Assembly (NCBI RefSeq): GCF_007004095.1
Contig: NZ_VHJK01000001.1
Span: 872,501 to 936,500, forward strand
From: Erythrobacter insulae
GTDB lineage: Bacteria; Pseudomonadota; Alphaproteobacteria; Sphingomonadales; Sphingomonadaceae
Reading direction: 5' to 3'
DNA length: 64,000 nt
The notes below the pieces were generated by a model. That model did no database searches, was not told where the DNA came from, and saw only the letters and a program-made list of their open reading frames with translations. The translations under genes were made by a program, and so were the position numbers. Numbering within the stretch: the stretch's first letter is position 1; the number at the start of each line of letters is the position of its first letter. Positions 1 to 8,699 of the stretch are shown here, piece after piece.

Positions 1-1
1 G

Positions 2-370
2 ATGATGGACGCCATCAAATCCAGCCCCGTCTATGATAAAGTGAAAGATGATCCAGCGATCATCGCGGCCTCCAGCGCATTGGAGCTGGCCAGTACGCAA
101 GTGGATGAGGGCGAACTCGCCGCGCTCAAGGCTTCAGCGACCGCCGATGGCGCGGGCATGGACGCCAAACTCGCCTATGCTGAGGCAGCTTTCGCAGCGA
201 ACGAACGCGATGCCGCAGCGGACATATTGCTCGGCATGGTGGGCGAAGACCGCGAATGGAATGAAGGCGCAGCACGCGCCAAACTGCTCCAGATTTTCGA
301 AGCTGTCGGGCTGGAAGATGACTGGGTCGTCTCAACTCGCCGCCGCCTTTCAAAAATCCTGTTCGGATAA
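2..370 (+). CDS. CnoX/YbbN-type thioredoxin-fold co-chaperone, C-terminal fragment
   Basis: The reading frame is open at the left edge, so this is the 3' part of a longer gene and the first ATG at position 2 is probably internal. The fragment is alpha-helical with TPR-like spacing and ends in a segment (DREWNEGAARAKLLQIFEA, then RRRLSKILF) that matches the C-terminus of the CnoX/YbbN family as I know it. Those proteins join a thioredoxin fold to TPRs and hold oxidised or unfolded clients for chaperones. The thioredoxin domain would lie off the window. The next gene starts 5 bases after the stop, so the two are probably co-transcribed. Confidence 0.8.
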   Translation: MMDAIKSSPVYDKVKDDPAIIAASSALELASTQVDEGELAALKASATADGAGMDAKLAYAEAAFAANERDAAADILLGMVGEDREWNEGAARAKLLQIFEAVGLEDDWVVSTRRRLSKILFG

Positions 371-375
371 CCGCA

Positions 376-987
376 TTGCCCCAACGCCTTTCGATCTTTC
401 CTCTGCCCGGTGCCGTCCTGTTTCCAGGGCTACAATTGCCGCTGCATATCTTTGAGCCGCGCTATCGCTCCCTCGTGGGTGATGCGTTGGTTCGCGACCG
501 CAAAATCGCGCTTATTCAACCGCAGAAGCCAATTGATGGCGCTCCGCTGTTTACTGTTGGATGTGTGGGACAGATCGGCGAAATCGAAGCCATGGAAGAT
601 GGGCGTTACAACCTCATTCTGGAAGGCAAAAGCCGGTTCAAACTGATCCGCGAGCTCGACGTGGCGACTGCATTTCGGCAGGTCGAGGCAGATTTGATCG
701 AAGACGATGAAGATGAAACTTTAAGCTATGCCCAGCGTGGCGGGTTCGAGGTTGAAGCGCGTAAATTCGCAGATCGGCAAGGCTATTCGGTTGATTGGGA
801 TTCGGTCGAACGGCTCGATGATCAATCGCTGATCAATGGTGTCTCGCAAATCGCTCCGTTCGATCCGGCGTCAAAACAGGCATTGCTGGAAGCGGACAAT
901 CTCTCTGCACGGTGCGAATTGCTTGTTCAGTTGATGCAGTTTTTCGGCCGCGGCGATGGCAATGAAGAGATTATGACGCTTCAGTGA
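376..987 (+). CDS. LON peptidase substrate-binding domain protein
   Basis: This 203-residue protein opens with LSIFPLPGAVLFPGLQLPLHI and then FEPRYRSLV, the typical start of the Lon N-terminal (LAN/PUA-like) substrate-binding domain. No AAA+ or Ser-Lys protease domain follows, so it is a stand-alone Lon-N protein like those common in alphaproteobacteria; their exact role is not settled. The start is a TTG 5 bases behind the upstream co-chaperone stop, which implies one transcript with the CnoX-like gene and a shared protein-quality-control theme. An acidic loop (EDDEDETLSYAQ) sits in the middle. Confidence 0.85.
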   Translation: MPQRLSIFPLPGAVLFPGLQLPLHIFEPRYRSLVGDALVRDRKIALIQPQKPIDGAPLFTVGCVGQIGEIEAMEDGRYNLILEGKSRFKLIRELDVATAFRQVEADLIEDDEDETLSYAQRGGFEVEARKFADRQGYSVDWDSVERLDDQSLINGVSQIAPFDPASKQALLEADNLSARCELLVQLMQFFGRGDGNEEIMTLQ

Positions 988-1007
988 TCGCGTCACCGGG
1001 CAAAATG

Positions 1008-1634
1008 TCAGGCGACAAAGCTGCCGCGCAGCCCGTCAATCACGTATTGCGTTGCCAGCGCCGCAAGCAGCACGCCTAGCAAGCGAGTGATAACCGCTTC
1101 GACTTTGTCGCCCAGCAACCGGATCAACGGACCAGCGGCGACAAGAGCAGCCGCAGTCATAACCAACACCAGACCCAGCGCGAGGAAGACTTCGATCGTT
1201 TGCTCGACACCGTTTGCCTCGTTCATCAACAGCATGATCGCAGCAATTGCGCCCGGCCCCGCTAACATCGGCATCGCCATCGGAAAGACCGAAACATCCT
1301 CGACTTCGGATGCGGTAACCTTTTCCGCGCGTTCCGTTCGGCGCTGAGTGCGTTTTTCAAACACCATTTCGAACGCGATAAAGAACAGCATCAACCCGCC
1401 AGCAATACGGAAACTGTCGAGATTGATATGCAGAGCGTTCAGCAAATCTTCGCCGAAAAACGCAAAGACCGTAAGAATGATTGCGGCGATAAACGTGGCG
1501 CGCAGCGCCATGTTGCGGGCCTGCGCATTGGTCGCCCCCTTGGTCAATCCGGCATAGATCGGCGCACAGCCGGGCGGGTCGATCACCACGAACAGAGTGA
1601 TAAATGCGGATACGAAGAGTTCGGTGAATACCAT
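1008..1634 (-). CDS. MarC family integral membrane protein
   Basis: The 208-residue protein has about six hydrophobic segments. It carries the family opening with FVVIDPPGCAPIYAGLT near residues 15-32 and a second half rich in small residues (PMAMPMLAGPGAIAAIML around residues 118-135), both diagnostic of the MarC/UPF0056 family of inner-membrane proteins. Despite the name, MarC is not established as a drug-resistance transporter and the substrate is unknown. The gene converges on the Lon-N gene, with only 20 bases between the stops. Confidence 0.88.
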   Translation of the reverse strand: MVFTELFVSAFITLFVVIDPPGCAPIYAGLTKGATNAQARNMALRATFIAAIILTVFAFFGEDLLNALHINLDSFRIAGGLMLFFIAFEMVFEKRTQRRTERAEKVTASEVEDVSVFPMAMPMLAGPGAIAAIMLLMNEANGVEQTIEVFLALGLVLVMTAAALVAAGPLIRLLGDKVEAVITRLLGVLLAALATQYVIDGLRGSFVA

Positions 1635-1684
1635 AGGCCGGCGTCTAACAGAAAAACAGGATCAGGAAAGTCGCCGTGGCCACA

Positions 1685-2449
1685 TCACTCTTCGTTAGGG
1701 GACGCAAGGCTTTCTTCGAACGCAGTGACCCAAGCGCCGTTGTAATAGTATTCCGCCGAAACGAATTTTGTGCCGTCTGCCTGATGCTCCCAGCGCCATC
1801 GCAGGGTGCTATCGCGTGAAAGTTGCGCAGCGCCCGGCGCTTCGCCGCTTATAGAAAGCGCCGGAGGCGGGGGGATGCCATCGTCTCCGCGCGGGCATGT
1901 TGCGACAAGCCCTTGCACAGCATCAATCGAAGTGACGACGATATCGCCATCTTCGAATTGTCGGCGCGGTGGCGGCTGCGGATCATCGCGCCCAGCCACA
2001 TCATAGACCCATTTATATTCGCCATCGTTCTGCCGCACCCACGTGGTGACATAATTGCCGACAAAGCCCTCCTGATCGGTGAACCGGCCCGTGCTGAGCG
2101 CCAGCGCGCCATCACAGCTCATGACAACAATGCGCGGCTTCCAATCGATGGCCGTGTCGGGGTCACTCAGCGCGCTGAAGAATTCGACCGCATCGACCGG
2201 TCCGTTGCGGCCATGCAATCGGGCCCCGCTGCCCGCAAAATCAAGCCCCGCGGTGTATTGCCCGCGTTCTTTGGCGGCCCGTGCATAGGCGAGTTCGGTT
2301 TTGACGATGGTGCTGGGCTGCGCTGCGCCAGGTGCGCTCTTCAAAGCGCGCGAAATGGTTTGTTGAAAGGCCTTTTCACGCGGCCCGGAACAGGCCGAAA
2401 GGGTCAAAGCGAAAGCACCGGTGAATAGGGCAAGCGTGGCAGTCTTCAT
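1685..2449 (-). CDS. NTF2/SnoaL-like lipoprotein, paralogue A
   Basis: The 254-residue product starts with a signal peptide ending in a lipobox (LSAC, Cys about residue 20), so it should be a lipoprotein. The central part contains VVMSCDGALALSTGRF followed by a YVTTWVRQ strand and a W-V-Y-D strand. This resembles the beta-sheet signature of DUF4440/SnoaL-type NTF2 folds (inference, no search done). The next gene on the same strand, about 45 bases upstream, encodes a shorter protein with the same signature, so the two look like a tandem duplication. No catalytic residues can be assigned and the function is unknown. Confidence 0.75.
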   Translation of the reverse strand: MKTATLALFTGAFALTLSACSGPREKAFQQTISRALKSAPGAAQPSTIVKTELAYARAAKERGQYTAGLDFAGSGARLHGRNGPVDAVEFFSALSDPDTAIDWKPRIVVMSCDGALALSTGRFTDQEGFVGNYVTTWVRQNDGEYKWVYDVAGRDDPQPPPRRQFEDGDIVVTSIDAVQGLVATCPRGDDGIPPPPALSISGEAPGAAQLSRDSTLRWRWEHQADGTKFVSAEYYYNGAWVTAFEESLASPNEE

Positions 2450-2494
2450 GGATTCTCCCGTTTGATTGCCCGCCGCAAATGTACAGCGCCGGAT

Positions 2495-3145
2495 TTACTC
2501 AGGCTGACCGGATGGCACTTTGTCTTCGATCACAGTGCGGAATTCGGTTCCATCCCAGATATCAATGGTCAGCACCCGGCCCTGCTCAGGCGTATATGCC
2601 CAGTTGTAGCGCAGCGATCCATCAGCGGATCGCCCCGATTGCGCCGTTGGGCCGGATAGAGCGGGCAGATTTTCACATGATGCGGCCTGAGTAAGCGGCA
2701 ATTGCGGTGCGGGCCGCGCCCGGTCCAGCCCATCCCCATGCGAAACAATCCAGCGCCAGACATTTCGGCCTTCGTCCTCGCCTTGTTCATAGCGCCAGAT
2801 CGTTGTGTAATAGCCGGGCTGTCCATCCCATTGGATCGCGCCTGTGACTGCGCCCAGTGAACCATCGCATGACACCGCAACCAGGTGGCCCTGCCACGCG
2901 CTTTCGGGGAAACCGGATTGTTCGCCCAGCCATTTTTGAGCATCGACCGGCCCCGGAGCAAACACGATTGCACCGGGCGAAGCGGTCTGGCGTAGGGCCG
3001 TCAGTACGCCTTCATCCTGCGCAAGACGGTTTTGCGCGATATCAGCGGCGATAACCGGCATTCCCGGCCGGATCGAACCGGTGCCTGCGGGACCCGCACA
3101 GCCAGCCAGCAAACCGGCCAGAGCAAGGCCTGCCAGCGCCTTCAC
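2495..3145 (-). CDS. NTF2/SnoaL-like lipoprotein, paralogue B
   Basis: This 216-residue protein has a short signal peptide with lipobox LAGC near residue 16. Its core repeats the pattern of the neighbouring lipoprotein: [16 protein letters not shown], then [10 protein letters not shown], then a W-R-W-I strand and an HGD turn. The start is a GTG that overlaps the folD stop as GTGA, so it is probably translationally coupled to folD. The link to folate metabolism may be no more than shared transcription. The function is unknown; the paralogy is read by eye from the shared motifs. Confidence 0.75.
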   Translation of the reverse strand: MKALAGLALAGLLAGCAGPAGTGSIRPGMPVIAADIAQNRLAQDEGVLTALRQTASPGAIVFAPGPVDAQKWLGEQSGFPESAWQGHLVAVSCDGSLGAVTGAIQWDGQPGYYTTIWRYEQGEDEGRNVWRWIVSHGDGLDRARPAPQLPLTQAASCENLPALSGPTAQSGRSADGSLRYNWAYTPEQGRVLTIDIWDGTEFRTVIEDKVPSGQPE

Positions 3146-4035
3146 AAGTCTTTCGGGGCGTCTAAGCCCGCATTGCGATACGCAGCGACCAATGTGTTGC
3201 GGAGCAAGACGGCGATGGTCATCGGACCCACGCCGCCAGGGACTGGCGTAATCGCGGCGGCAACTTCACTCGCTTCATCATAGGCGACATCTCCAACCAG
3301 CTTGCCTTTTTCCTTGCCCGGTTCGGGAGGCAGGCGATTGATACCGACATCAATCACAGTGGCACCATCTTTGAGCCAATCCTTGCGGATCATTTCAGGC
3401 CGACCAACCGCAGCAACGACGATGTCGGCGCGGCGGACAACACTGGCGAGGTCTTTCGTGCGGCTATGTGCTATCGTTACCGTAGCATTGGCATCCAGCA
3501 ACAGCTGAGCCATCGGCTTGCCAACGATGTTGGAGCGCCCGACAACCACCGCTTCAAGACCGGAAAGGTCGCCCAAACGGTCCGTCAAAAGCATCATGCA
3601 GCCAAGCGGGGTGCACGGCACAAATCCGCTCTGCCCGACGCTCAAACGGCCGGCATTGATCACGTGGAACCCATCGACGTCTTTATCCGGGCTGATCGCG
3701 GCGATTATGCTCTGTTCGTCAAGATGATCGGGCAGTGGCAGCTGAACCAGTATCCCATCGACAGCTTCATCTTTGTTGAGCTGTTCAACCAGATCCATCA
3801 GCGTTTCCGAAGTGGTGTCGATTGGCAGGCGGTGCTCAAAACTTGCCATATTGGCAGCAAGCGTGGCTTTTCCTTTGGCGCCGACATACACTTGGCTGGC
3901 AGCATCTTCACCCACCAGGACCACGGCAAGACCCGCTTTGCGTCCGGCGGCATTCTCGAAAGTGGCGGCGTAATCACCCACCCGCTCGCGCAGGCGCGCA
4001 GCGAATGCTTTTCCGTCGATCCGTGTGGCGGTCAT
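3142..4035 (-). CDS. folD: Bifunctional methylenetetrahydrofolate dehydrogenase/cyclohydrolase
   Basis: FolD interconverts 5,10-methylene-THF, 5,10-methenyl-THF and 10-formyl-THF with NADP and supplies one-carbon units for purine, Met and fMet synthesis. The 297-residue length fits. Visible motifs are the YVGAK segment with the catalytic Lys near residue 54, [10 protein letters not shown], the NADP-site [14 protein letters not shown] around residues 165-178, and the C-terminal [15 protein letters not shown]. The stop overlaps the start of the downstream lipoprotein gene. YggT and argB lie upstream on the same strand. Confidence 0.97.
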   Translation of the reverse strand: MTATRIDGKAFAARLRERVGDYAATFENAAGRKAGLAVVLVGEDAASQVYVGAKGKATLAANMASFEHRLPIDTTSETLMDLVEQLNKDEAVDGILVQLPLPDHLDEQSIIAAISPDKDVDGFHVINAGRLSVGQSGFVPCTPLGCMMLLTDRLGDLSGLEAVVVGRSNIVGKPMAQLLLDANATVTIAHSRTKDLASVVRRADIVVAAVGRPEMIRKDWLKDGATVIDVGINRLPPEPGKEKGKLVGDVAYDEASEVAAAITPVPGGVGPMTIAVLLRNTLVAAYRNAGLDAPKDL

Positions 4036-4065
4036 GGTGCGGTCAATACCCTGTGAAATGGTGTC

Positions 4066-4338
4066 TTAGAGGCTGGTCAAAACAGCCATCAGGATTTGCG
4101 CCCCGATGATCAGCACCAGCGGAGAAAAGTCGATCGCGCCGGTTTTTGGCAGCAGATTGCGGATGGGGCGCAGGATCGGTTCAAGCAGTGAATTGATGGA
4201 CTGATACACCTGCATCAAAAACTGGTTGGACGGATTCACCACATTAAACGCAAACAGCAGGCCGATCACGAACTGGATGATAATCAGCATCACGAATGCA
4301 TTGATCAGGATGCCGGTGACTTCGATAAGGAGGTCCAT
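4066..4338 (-). CDS. YggT family membrane protein
   Basis: The 90-residue protein has two hydrophobic segments flanking the family motif, in which Leu-Pro-Lys-Thr-Gly precedes ID(F)SPLVLII. YggT proteins are small inner-membrane proteins linked to cell-envelope or division functions, with no defined biochemistry. I start it at the ATG at 4338, which gives MDLLIEVTGI and has an AAAGG about 12 bases upstream. A longer in-frame extension to 4395 has no hydrophobic or conserved character. It sits 30 bases upstream of folD on the same strand and so may share its transcript. Confidence 0.88.
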   Translation of the reverse strand: MDLLIEVTGILINAFVMLIIIQFVIGLLFAFNVVNPSNQFLMQVYQSINSLLEPILRPIRNLLPKTGAIDFSPLVLIIGAQILMAVLTSL

Positions 4339-4465
4339 GGTCTTATAATTACCTTTGTTCAGCGCGCGTGCCGTAATGCGCGCGAATGTTGTCACGTTGC
4401 TGGCGTGTTACCCGACTAATACGCCTTATGCCAGCATTTCGTTCCTGGCCGATATAGGCCGGTTA

Positions 4466-5374
4466 TCAGGCGCGGACCAGTGTTCCGGCCCCGCGCGCTG
4501 TAAAGAATTCAAGCAGCATAGCGTGCGGCACACGGCCATCCAGCACGACGGCCGCTTCACAACCGGATTCGACAGCCGAAACGCAGGTTTCCAGTTTCGG
4601 CACCATCCCGCCTTTGATGACTCCGTCCGCACTCAATTTGGCGATATCCGCCGGATTCAGTTCGGGCAGCAATGTCCCCTGCCCGTCCAGCACGCCTGCC
4701 ACATCGGTCAGCAGGAACAAACGCGCTGCCCCCAAAGCCGCGGCGATTGCGCCTGCCATAGTATCGGCGTTGATATTGTAGGTTGCACCGTCTTCTCCGC
4801 CCGCAATCGGCGCGATGACAGGGATCATGCCGGCGGCCACAGCGGTGTCGATCACGCTGGTATCGACAAAAGCGGGCTCTCCCACAAAACCCAGATCAAC
4901 CACGCTTTCGATCAGACTTTCGGGATCGCGCGTGGTGCGTTCCACCTTGCGCGCAGTGACCAATCCGCCATCTTTGCCCGACAGGCCAAGCGCCTTGCCC
5001 CCGGCATTGGACAGCCAGCCGACAAGCTCTTTATTGATCCCGCCAGACAGGACCATTTCGGCAATCTTGGCGGTTGCCTCGTCTGTGACGCGCAATCCAT
5101 CGACAAAAGTGCTTTCAACGCCGAGGCGCGCCAGCATGTCCCCGATCTGCGGACCACCACCATGCACGACGACCGGATTGATACCCACCGCCTTAAGCAG
5201 CACGATATCCTCGGCAAAATCACGCGCAGCCTGCGGTTCGCCCATCGCATGGCCGCCATATTTCACAACAAAAGTCCGCCCGGCATAGCGTTGAAAATAG
5301 GGCAAGGCCTCGATTAACACTTCGACTTTCGACAGCCCTTCGGCCTCGCTCAGTTGATCAGCAATATCTGTCAT
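4466..5374 (-). CDS. argB: Acetylglutamate kinase
   Basis: ArgB phosphorylates N-acetylglutamate in the second step of arginine synthesis. The 302-residue protein shows the amino-acid-kinase signatures: [11 protein letters not shown] near residue 35, [13 protein letters not shown] near residue 70 for substrate and phosphate binding, the [12 protein letters not shown] motif near residue 205 for ATP, and a C-terminal segment ending in GAGTLV. The length and the N-terminal helical extension suggest the arginine-inhibited hexameric type (family knowledge). Other arg genes are not in this window. It heads a leftward group with yggT and folD. Confidence 0.97.
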   Translation of the reverse strand: MTDIADQLSEAEGLSKVEVLIEALPYFQRYAGRTFVVKYGGHAMGEPQAARDFAEDIVLLKAVGINPVVVHGGGPQIGDMLARLGVESTFVDGLRVTDEATAKIAEMVLSGGINKELVGWLSNAGGKALGLSGKDGGLVTARKVERTTRDPESLIESVVDLGFVGEPAFVDTSVIDTAVAAGMIPVIAPIAGGEDGATYNINADTMAGAIAAALGAARLFLLTDVAGVLDGQGTLLPELNPADIAKLSADGVIKGGMVPKLETCVSAVESGCEAAVVLDGRVPHAMLLEFFTARGAGTLVRA

Positions 5375-5522
5375 CGCGGCAATCCTTGTTCGCGCGCAGC
5401 ACTGCGCAGCCTGACCGGAACGCGCCGCTTAGCGGCTTTGGCGGGACACTGCAAAACAGATGCTGGAATTTCAGTTCGGCTATCGCGGAAACACCACCTT
5501 TTAGAATTAATCACTTGGCACT

Positions 5523-5548
5523 GTAACCAAATGTTGGTTCACTACGAA
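5523..5548 (+). promoter_or_regulatory. Candidate SigF-type ECF promoter of the bufferin-like gene
   Basis: GTAACC at 5523-5528 is followed by exactly 16 bases and then CGAA at 5545-5548. This equals the GTAACC-N16-CGAA element I recall for the metal-responsive ECF factor SigF of Caulobacter, whose regulon includes DUF2282 (bufferin) operons. It would start RNA near 5555 and leave a leader of about 50 bases before the ATG at 5604. The match is seen directly; its use as a promoter is inferred. Confidence 0.6.
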
Positions 5549-5603
5549 CCGATCGGTGACGGCGCAAACTGTGCCGACGAAAAACTTGGATTGGAGGACA
5601 ATT

Positions 5604-5939
5604 ATGAACACATCACGCCTTAAAGGCTCTTTCGCCCTTGCCGCCGCAGCCGGCCTTGCCGCCGCATGTTCTGGCGGCGCTGATGCACCGGCAGAAACCG
5701 ATGCAGCCGCCGGCGAAGTCGAAGAAGTGGCCGTAGCCGATGATGCTGGTGAAAAAGAGAAATGCTACGGCGTTTCGAAAGCCGGCGAAAATGATTGCGC
5801 CGCCGGTCCGGGCACCAGCTGCGCCGGAACCAGCGTCGTCGATTATCAGGGCAACGCATGGACTTATGTCGATGCGGGCACATGCCTTGAGATCGCAACA
5901 CCAAATGGCACCGGTTCGCTTGAGCCTATCGAAGCCTAA
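5604..5939 (+). CDS. BufA1/DUF2282-type bufferin-like lipoprotein, stand-alone
   Basis: The 111-residue product has a signal peptide with a probable lipobox ending at Cys22 (GLAAAC), an acidic Ala/Glu/Val linker, and then the DUF2282 core with Cys54 in [14 protein letters not shown], Cys65, Cys73 in TSCAGTS and Cys94 in GTCLEI. In known bufferins these four cysteines are the metal-binding residues modified by the MNIO enzyme BufB with partner BufC, and the product buffers copper or zinc in the periplasm. No DUF692 or DUF2063 gene, nor DoxX, lies alongside, and a terminator follows at 5981. The start has GGAGG 6 bases ahead. Membrane anchoring and the missing partners are both unusual. Confidence 0.82.
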   Translation: MNTSRLKGSFALAAAAGLAAACSGGADAPAETDAAAGEVEEVAVADDAGEKEKCYGVSKAGENDCAAGPGTSCAGTSVVDYQGNAWTYVDAGTCLEIATPNGTGSLEPIEA

Positions 5940-5980
5940 ATAATCTATCCGTTTCGCACGGCAATTGCTGTGCAAGACCA

Positions 5981-6013
5981 AGGGCCGCGCGGTGCAATCC
6001 GCGCGGCCCTTTT
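5981..6013 (+). terminator. Intrinsic terminator after the bufferin-like gene
   Basis: Perfect 12-bp arms (5981-5992 and 5999-6010, GC-only except the ends) enclose a 6-base loop and run into TTTT. It ends the bufferin transcript 40 bases after the stop, supporting a single-gene transcription unit. Confidence 0.85.
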
Positions 6014-6147
6014 GATTATGCGCGGCAAACGCCAGATATGGGCGAGCGGCAGTGTTTGTGATATTGTCTTTTGCAGAAGCCGAGCATGTTTGCCGAATTT
6101 GCCATCACCGGCTGCGTGTTCGCTGCCCAGAATAGGGAGAATACCGC

Positions 6148-6300
6148 ATGGATAGTGATGAAACCAAAGGCAAAGGCGCAAGCGGTTCAGACCGCCGGGT
6201 TCGCGACCGCCGAGAAAAGCAGCTCTCCATTGATGCAGAGGAACGCCGCCAGCGCGACCGCCGGAGCGGAGACGACCGCCGCAAGGAACCGCGCAAATAG
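6148..6300 (+). CDS. Small highly charged protein with DRR repeats
   Basis: This 50-residue frame begins with ATG 7 bases after AGGGAGA and ends in TAG. The product is almost entirely charged: it carries S-D-R-R, R-D-R-R, R-D-R-R and D-D-R-R motifs spaced along the chain and has no hydrophobic core, so it is likely disordered or a coil. Similar DRR-rich short proteins occur in other proteobacteria as far as I recall, with no assigned role; nucleic-acid or acidic-protein binding is a guess. The good ribosome site and the regular motif spacing argue that it is real. Confidence 0.6.
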   Translation: MDSDETKGKGASGSDRRVRDRREKQLSIDAEERRQRDRRSGDDRRKEPRK

Positions 6301-6348
6301 ACCGCAAAGACTTGGCAATGAACCGCGCCCTGATACATTCAGGGGCTA

Positions 6349-6915
6349 ATGTTCAAACGCAATCCCCGCAAAACCAAATTTCGCAAAGGCCGTTCGGCAC
6401 TTGGCCGGAGAAACGGGATCGCCGATTGGTGGAGCATTTGGCGCGTCCCGATCCTGCTCGCTATCGTTAGCGCAGGCTGGTGGTTTTTGTACCGTCCCTA
6501 CATCGCTGAACAGGGTTGGGAGCGTGTGAGTTACAGGTTCGCTATCTGCGGGGAGCCATGGTCTGGCGCGCAGGGATGCGTTGTGGACGGGGATACTGTG
6601 ATTATCGGCAACGGGCCAAGCAGGCGCCGCATCCGCCTGACGGGTTTTGACGCGCCTGAAATCGATGGCGACTGCGCAGAGGAACGTAAACGCGCAGCCG
6701 AAGCGAAACGCGAACTGCACACGTGGTTGGCACGCGGACCGTTTGAATGGACCGGAGAGAGCGCCCCTCCGCGCGATCAATACGGGCGCGAGCTGCGCGA
6801 GATCAGCCGGGTTTCGCCAAACGGCAAACGGGTTCTGCTTTCAAAATATATGATCGACCGGCAGCTTGCCTCTGAAAGCGGATGGGGCAGCATGGCAACG
6901 CAGTGGTGCCAGTAA
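6349..6915 (+). CDS. Membrane-anchored thermonuclease-like (SNase) protein
   Basis: The 188-residue protein has a basic N-terminus, one membrane segment at about residues 33-46, and then a staphylococcal-nuclease-like OB fold. The active-site pattern is present: VDGDTV, RRIRLTGFDAPEI with the Arg and the Asp/Glu pair, and YGRELREI with the second Arg. These enzymes cleave DNA or RNA with calcium. The domain should face the periplasm, consistent with nutrient scavenging or turnover of extracellular DNA (inference). It lies 48 bases after the DRR-rich small protein on the same strand. Confidence 0.85.
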   Translation: MFKRNPRKTKFRKGRSALGRRNGIADWWSIWRVPILLAIVSAGWWFLYRPYIAEQGWERVSYRFAICGEPWSGAQGCVVDGDTVIIGNGPSRRRIRLTGFDAPEIDGDCAEERKRAAEAKRELHTWLARGPFEWTGESAPPRDQYGRELREISRVSPNGKRVLLSKYMIDRQLASESGWGSMATQWCQ

Positions 6916-7027
6916 CCTCGTCATCGCCGGGTCATCTTTGGCAAGACGTGAACCCGCAGAGACTGGACCGCAGCCCATTTCACGTAGATGATCCGATGCC
7001 TAAAGCCGGTGCCTGATGTATTAAGTC

Positions 7028-7945
7028 TTAGGCTTCGGCATCAACCGTCTCGGCGAGCGCAGCGAAATCTGCATGACCTGTGACGGGCACCACACGCTCC
7101 GCCCACATCGCGTCGATCGCGTCTGCGACCGACTGCGGGACTTCCTTTGCGTCGCTGCCTTCGGACTGGACTTTGCTTGAATCGCTGGTCGCAGGAATAC
7201 CGCATTTTTCATCCAGCACTTTGCAGACCATCGCATCGTCAAACTTGTCTTTGTGATCGTGCATGAATTCGCGCGTCGTTCGCTCCAGCACGAGCGCCTC
7301 AATCTCGGGCGTCATCTCAACACCGATCAGCGCCGCCATGCGGGCAATCGCAGCAGAGCGGTTTTTCACTGCCCAGCGATAGGTCATCACCAGGCTGTCC
7401 GGTTCCTTGCGCCGATCATACCAGCTGAGCAGATGGGTGAAATAATCGCAGCCGCCAGGCCCGCCGCCCATCCAGAATGGCAAAAATTCCTCAAGCTCAA
7501 CCGAGCCCGGCTCAAGGTGCCAGCCATTGATGAAGCGGTAAAAGGATATGAAAGTCTCTTTGGGATCGCGCAGGGTTACAGCGTACCGCATACCGGTGGG
7601 GAGGCGTTCATATTCGCGGTGGGATTTGAACCCGCGCGGGCTCGCGACTTGCGGCGCTGTCATATCGAAATCGACCATCAGAGCGACATCATCCCAAGGG
7701 GTCATCCGGCTGATATCGTCGAAATCCATGTCGCCGCCGCGATGCGCAGTGCGCAGTTGGTGGAACATTTGCTGCAGAAAAGTCGTCCCGCTTTTGGCCC
7801 AGCTGGTGATGAATACATCGCCATCTTGCGGCTCATAAGGGCGGTGATTGGGGTGTTCCCCCGAATGCGCGGAACCCATCATTGCGGCGTATTCTTCAAG
7901 ACTGCGCGCGCGGCCCGGCAATTTGCCCACTAACGGATCTGTCAT
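7028..7945 (-). CDS. Sulfotransferase-domain protein
   Basis: This 305-residue cytosolic enzyme resembles PAPS-dependent sulfotransferases. It has FITSWAKSGTTFLQQM near residue 47 for the 5'-phosphosulfate loop, FKSHREYERLP with a candidate catalytic His near residue 105, and AVTLRDPKETFISFYRF near residue 122 for the 3'-phosphate of PAPS. The C-terminal family motif (RKG..GDW) is not recognisable and is replaced by a Ser/Glu-rich tail. I start at the ATG at 7945 because the upstream extension, which reaches 8383, is low quality and overlaps a divergent gene. The acceptor substrate is unknown. Confidence 0.85.
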   Translation of the reverse strand: MTDPLVGKLPGRARSLEEYAAMMGSAHSGEHPNHRPYEPQDGDVFITSWAKSGTTFLQQMFHQLRTAHRGGDMDFDDISRMTPWDDVALMVDFDMTAPQVASPRGFKSHREYERLPTGMRYAVTLRDPKETFISFYRFINGWHLEPGSVELEEFLPFWMGGGPGGCDYFTHLLSWYDRRKEPDSLVMTYRWAVKNRSAAIARMAALIGVEMTPEIEALVLERTTREFMHDHKDKFDDAMVCKVLDEKCGIPATSDSSKVQSEGSDAKEVPQSVADAIDAMWAERVVPVTGHADFAALAETVDAEA

Positions 7946-8032
7946 ATCGAATTCCCCAAACCTTTGATACGCGTCCCCAGACTTTGACCTACGCGATTTG
8001 CAGCGCATGGCAAGGTGGGCATAAGAGGGGGC

Positions 8033-8689
8033 ATGACCATCCGCGCCTTTGCATCGCCCGTCCTTTTCACCTCCGCCATGCTGCTGCCCGCCTGTTCCCC
8101 GCCAGAGCAAACTGCGGAAAGCTTGGCGGACGGGCCGCAAGACGGGTTCTGGAGCGCGCTCGCCAGCCATTGCGGCAATGCGTATCGCGGCACGTTGGTC
8201 AGCGACGATGCGGCCGATGCCGATTTTGCGGAGGCTGACATGGTCATGCATGTTCGCGAATGCAGCGAGGATCGGATCGCAGTTCCGTTTCACGTTGCGA
8301 TTGATGGCCAATGGGATCGCTCCCGCACCTGGGTTTTCACGCGCACCGATGCAGGATTGCGGCTTAAGCATGATCACCGTCACGAAGACGGTTCAAGCGA
8401 TGCGGTCACGATGTATGGCGGCGACACGGTGGACGCAGGCACTGCTGCGGCGCAGAATTTCCCCGTGGACGCGGAAAGCATCGCCATGTTCGAGCGCGAA
8501 GGCCTTGGCGCGTCGGTCACCAATGTCTGGACCGTTGAAGTCGAGCCCGCGATCAGCGGCGATGGATCCTTTGTCTATCAGTTACAGCGAACAATCGAAG
8601 GCGGAGCGCCGGAGGACCGGTTTTTCCGCGTGGAGTTTGACCTCAGCACAGCGGCAGAAACCCCGTCTGCGCCGTGGGGCCACGAATAA
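8033..8689 (+). CDS. Conserved lipoprotein of unknown function
   Basis: The 218-residue product has a signal peptide ending in the lipobox LPAC (Cys near residue 21). The mature part has FWSALASHCGNAYRG, an HVRECSEDRI strand and a histidine-rich segment (LRLKHDHRHEDGS). I recognise it as a conserved protein of this bacterial group but cannot name a function. Two Cys in the mature chain could form a disulfide. The ATG at 8033 follows AAGAGGGGG closely and is preferred over the in-frame ATG at 8015. It diverges from the sulfotransferase gene across a gap of about 90 bases. Confidence 0.75.
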   Translation: MTIRAFASPVLFTSAMLLPACSPPEQTAESLADGPQDGFWSALASHCGNAYRGTLVSDDAADADFAEADMVMHVRECSEDRIAVPFHVAIDGQWDRSRTWVFTRTDAGLRLKHDHRHEDGSSDAVTMYGGDTVDAGTAAAQNFPVDAESIAMFEREGLGASVTNVWTVEVEPAISGDGSFVYQLQRTIEGGAPEDRFFRVEFDLSTAAETPSAPWGHE

Positions 8690-8699
8690 CGGGCGTTAC

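Noticed and set aside
7946-8383. 146-codon N-terminal extension of the sulfotransferase
   Set aside because: It overlaps the divergent lipoprotein gene, has no sulfotransferase features, and the ATG at 7945 places the PAPS loop at the usual distance.
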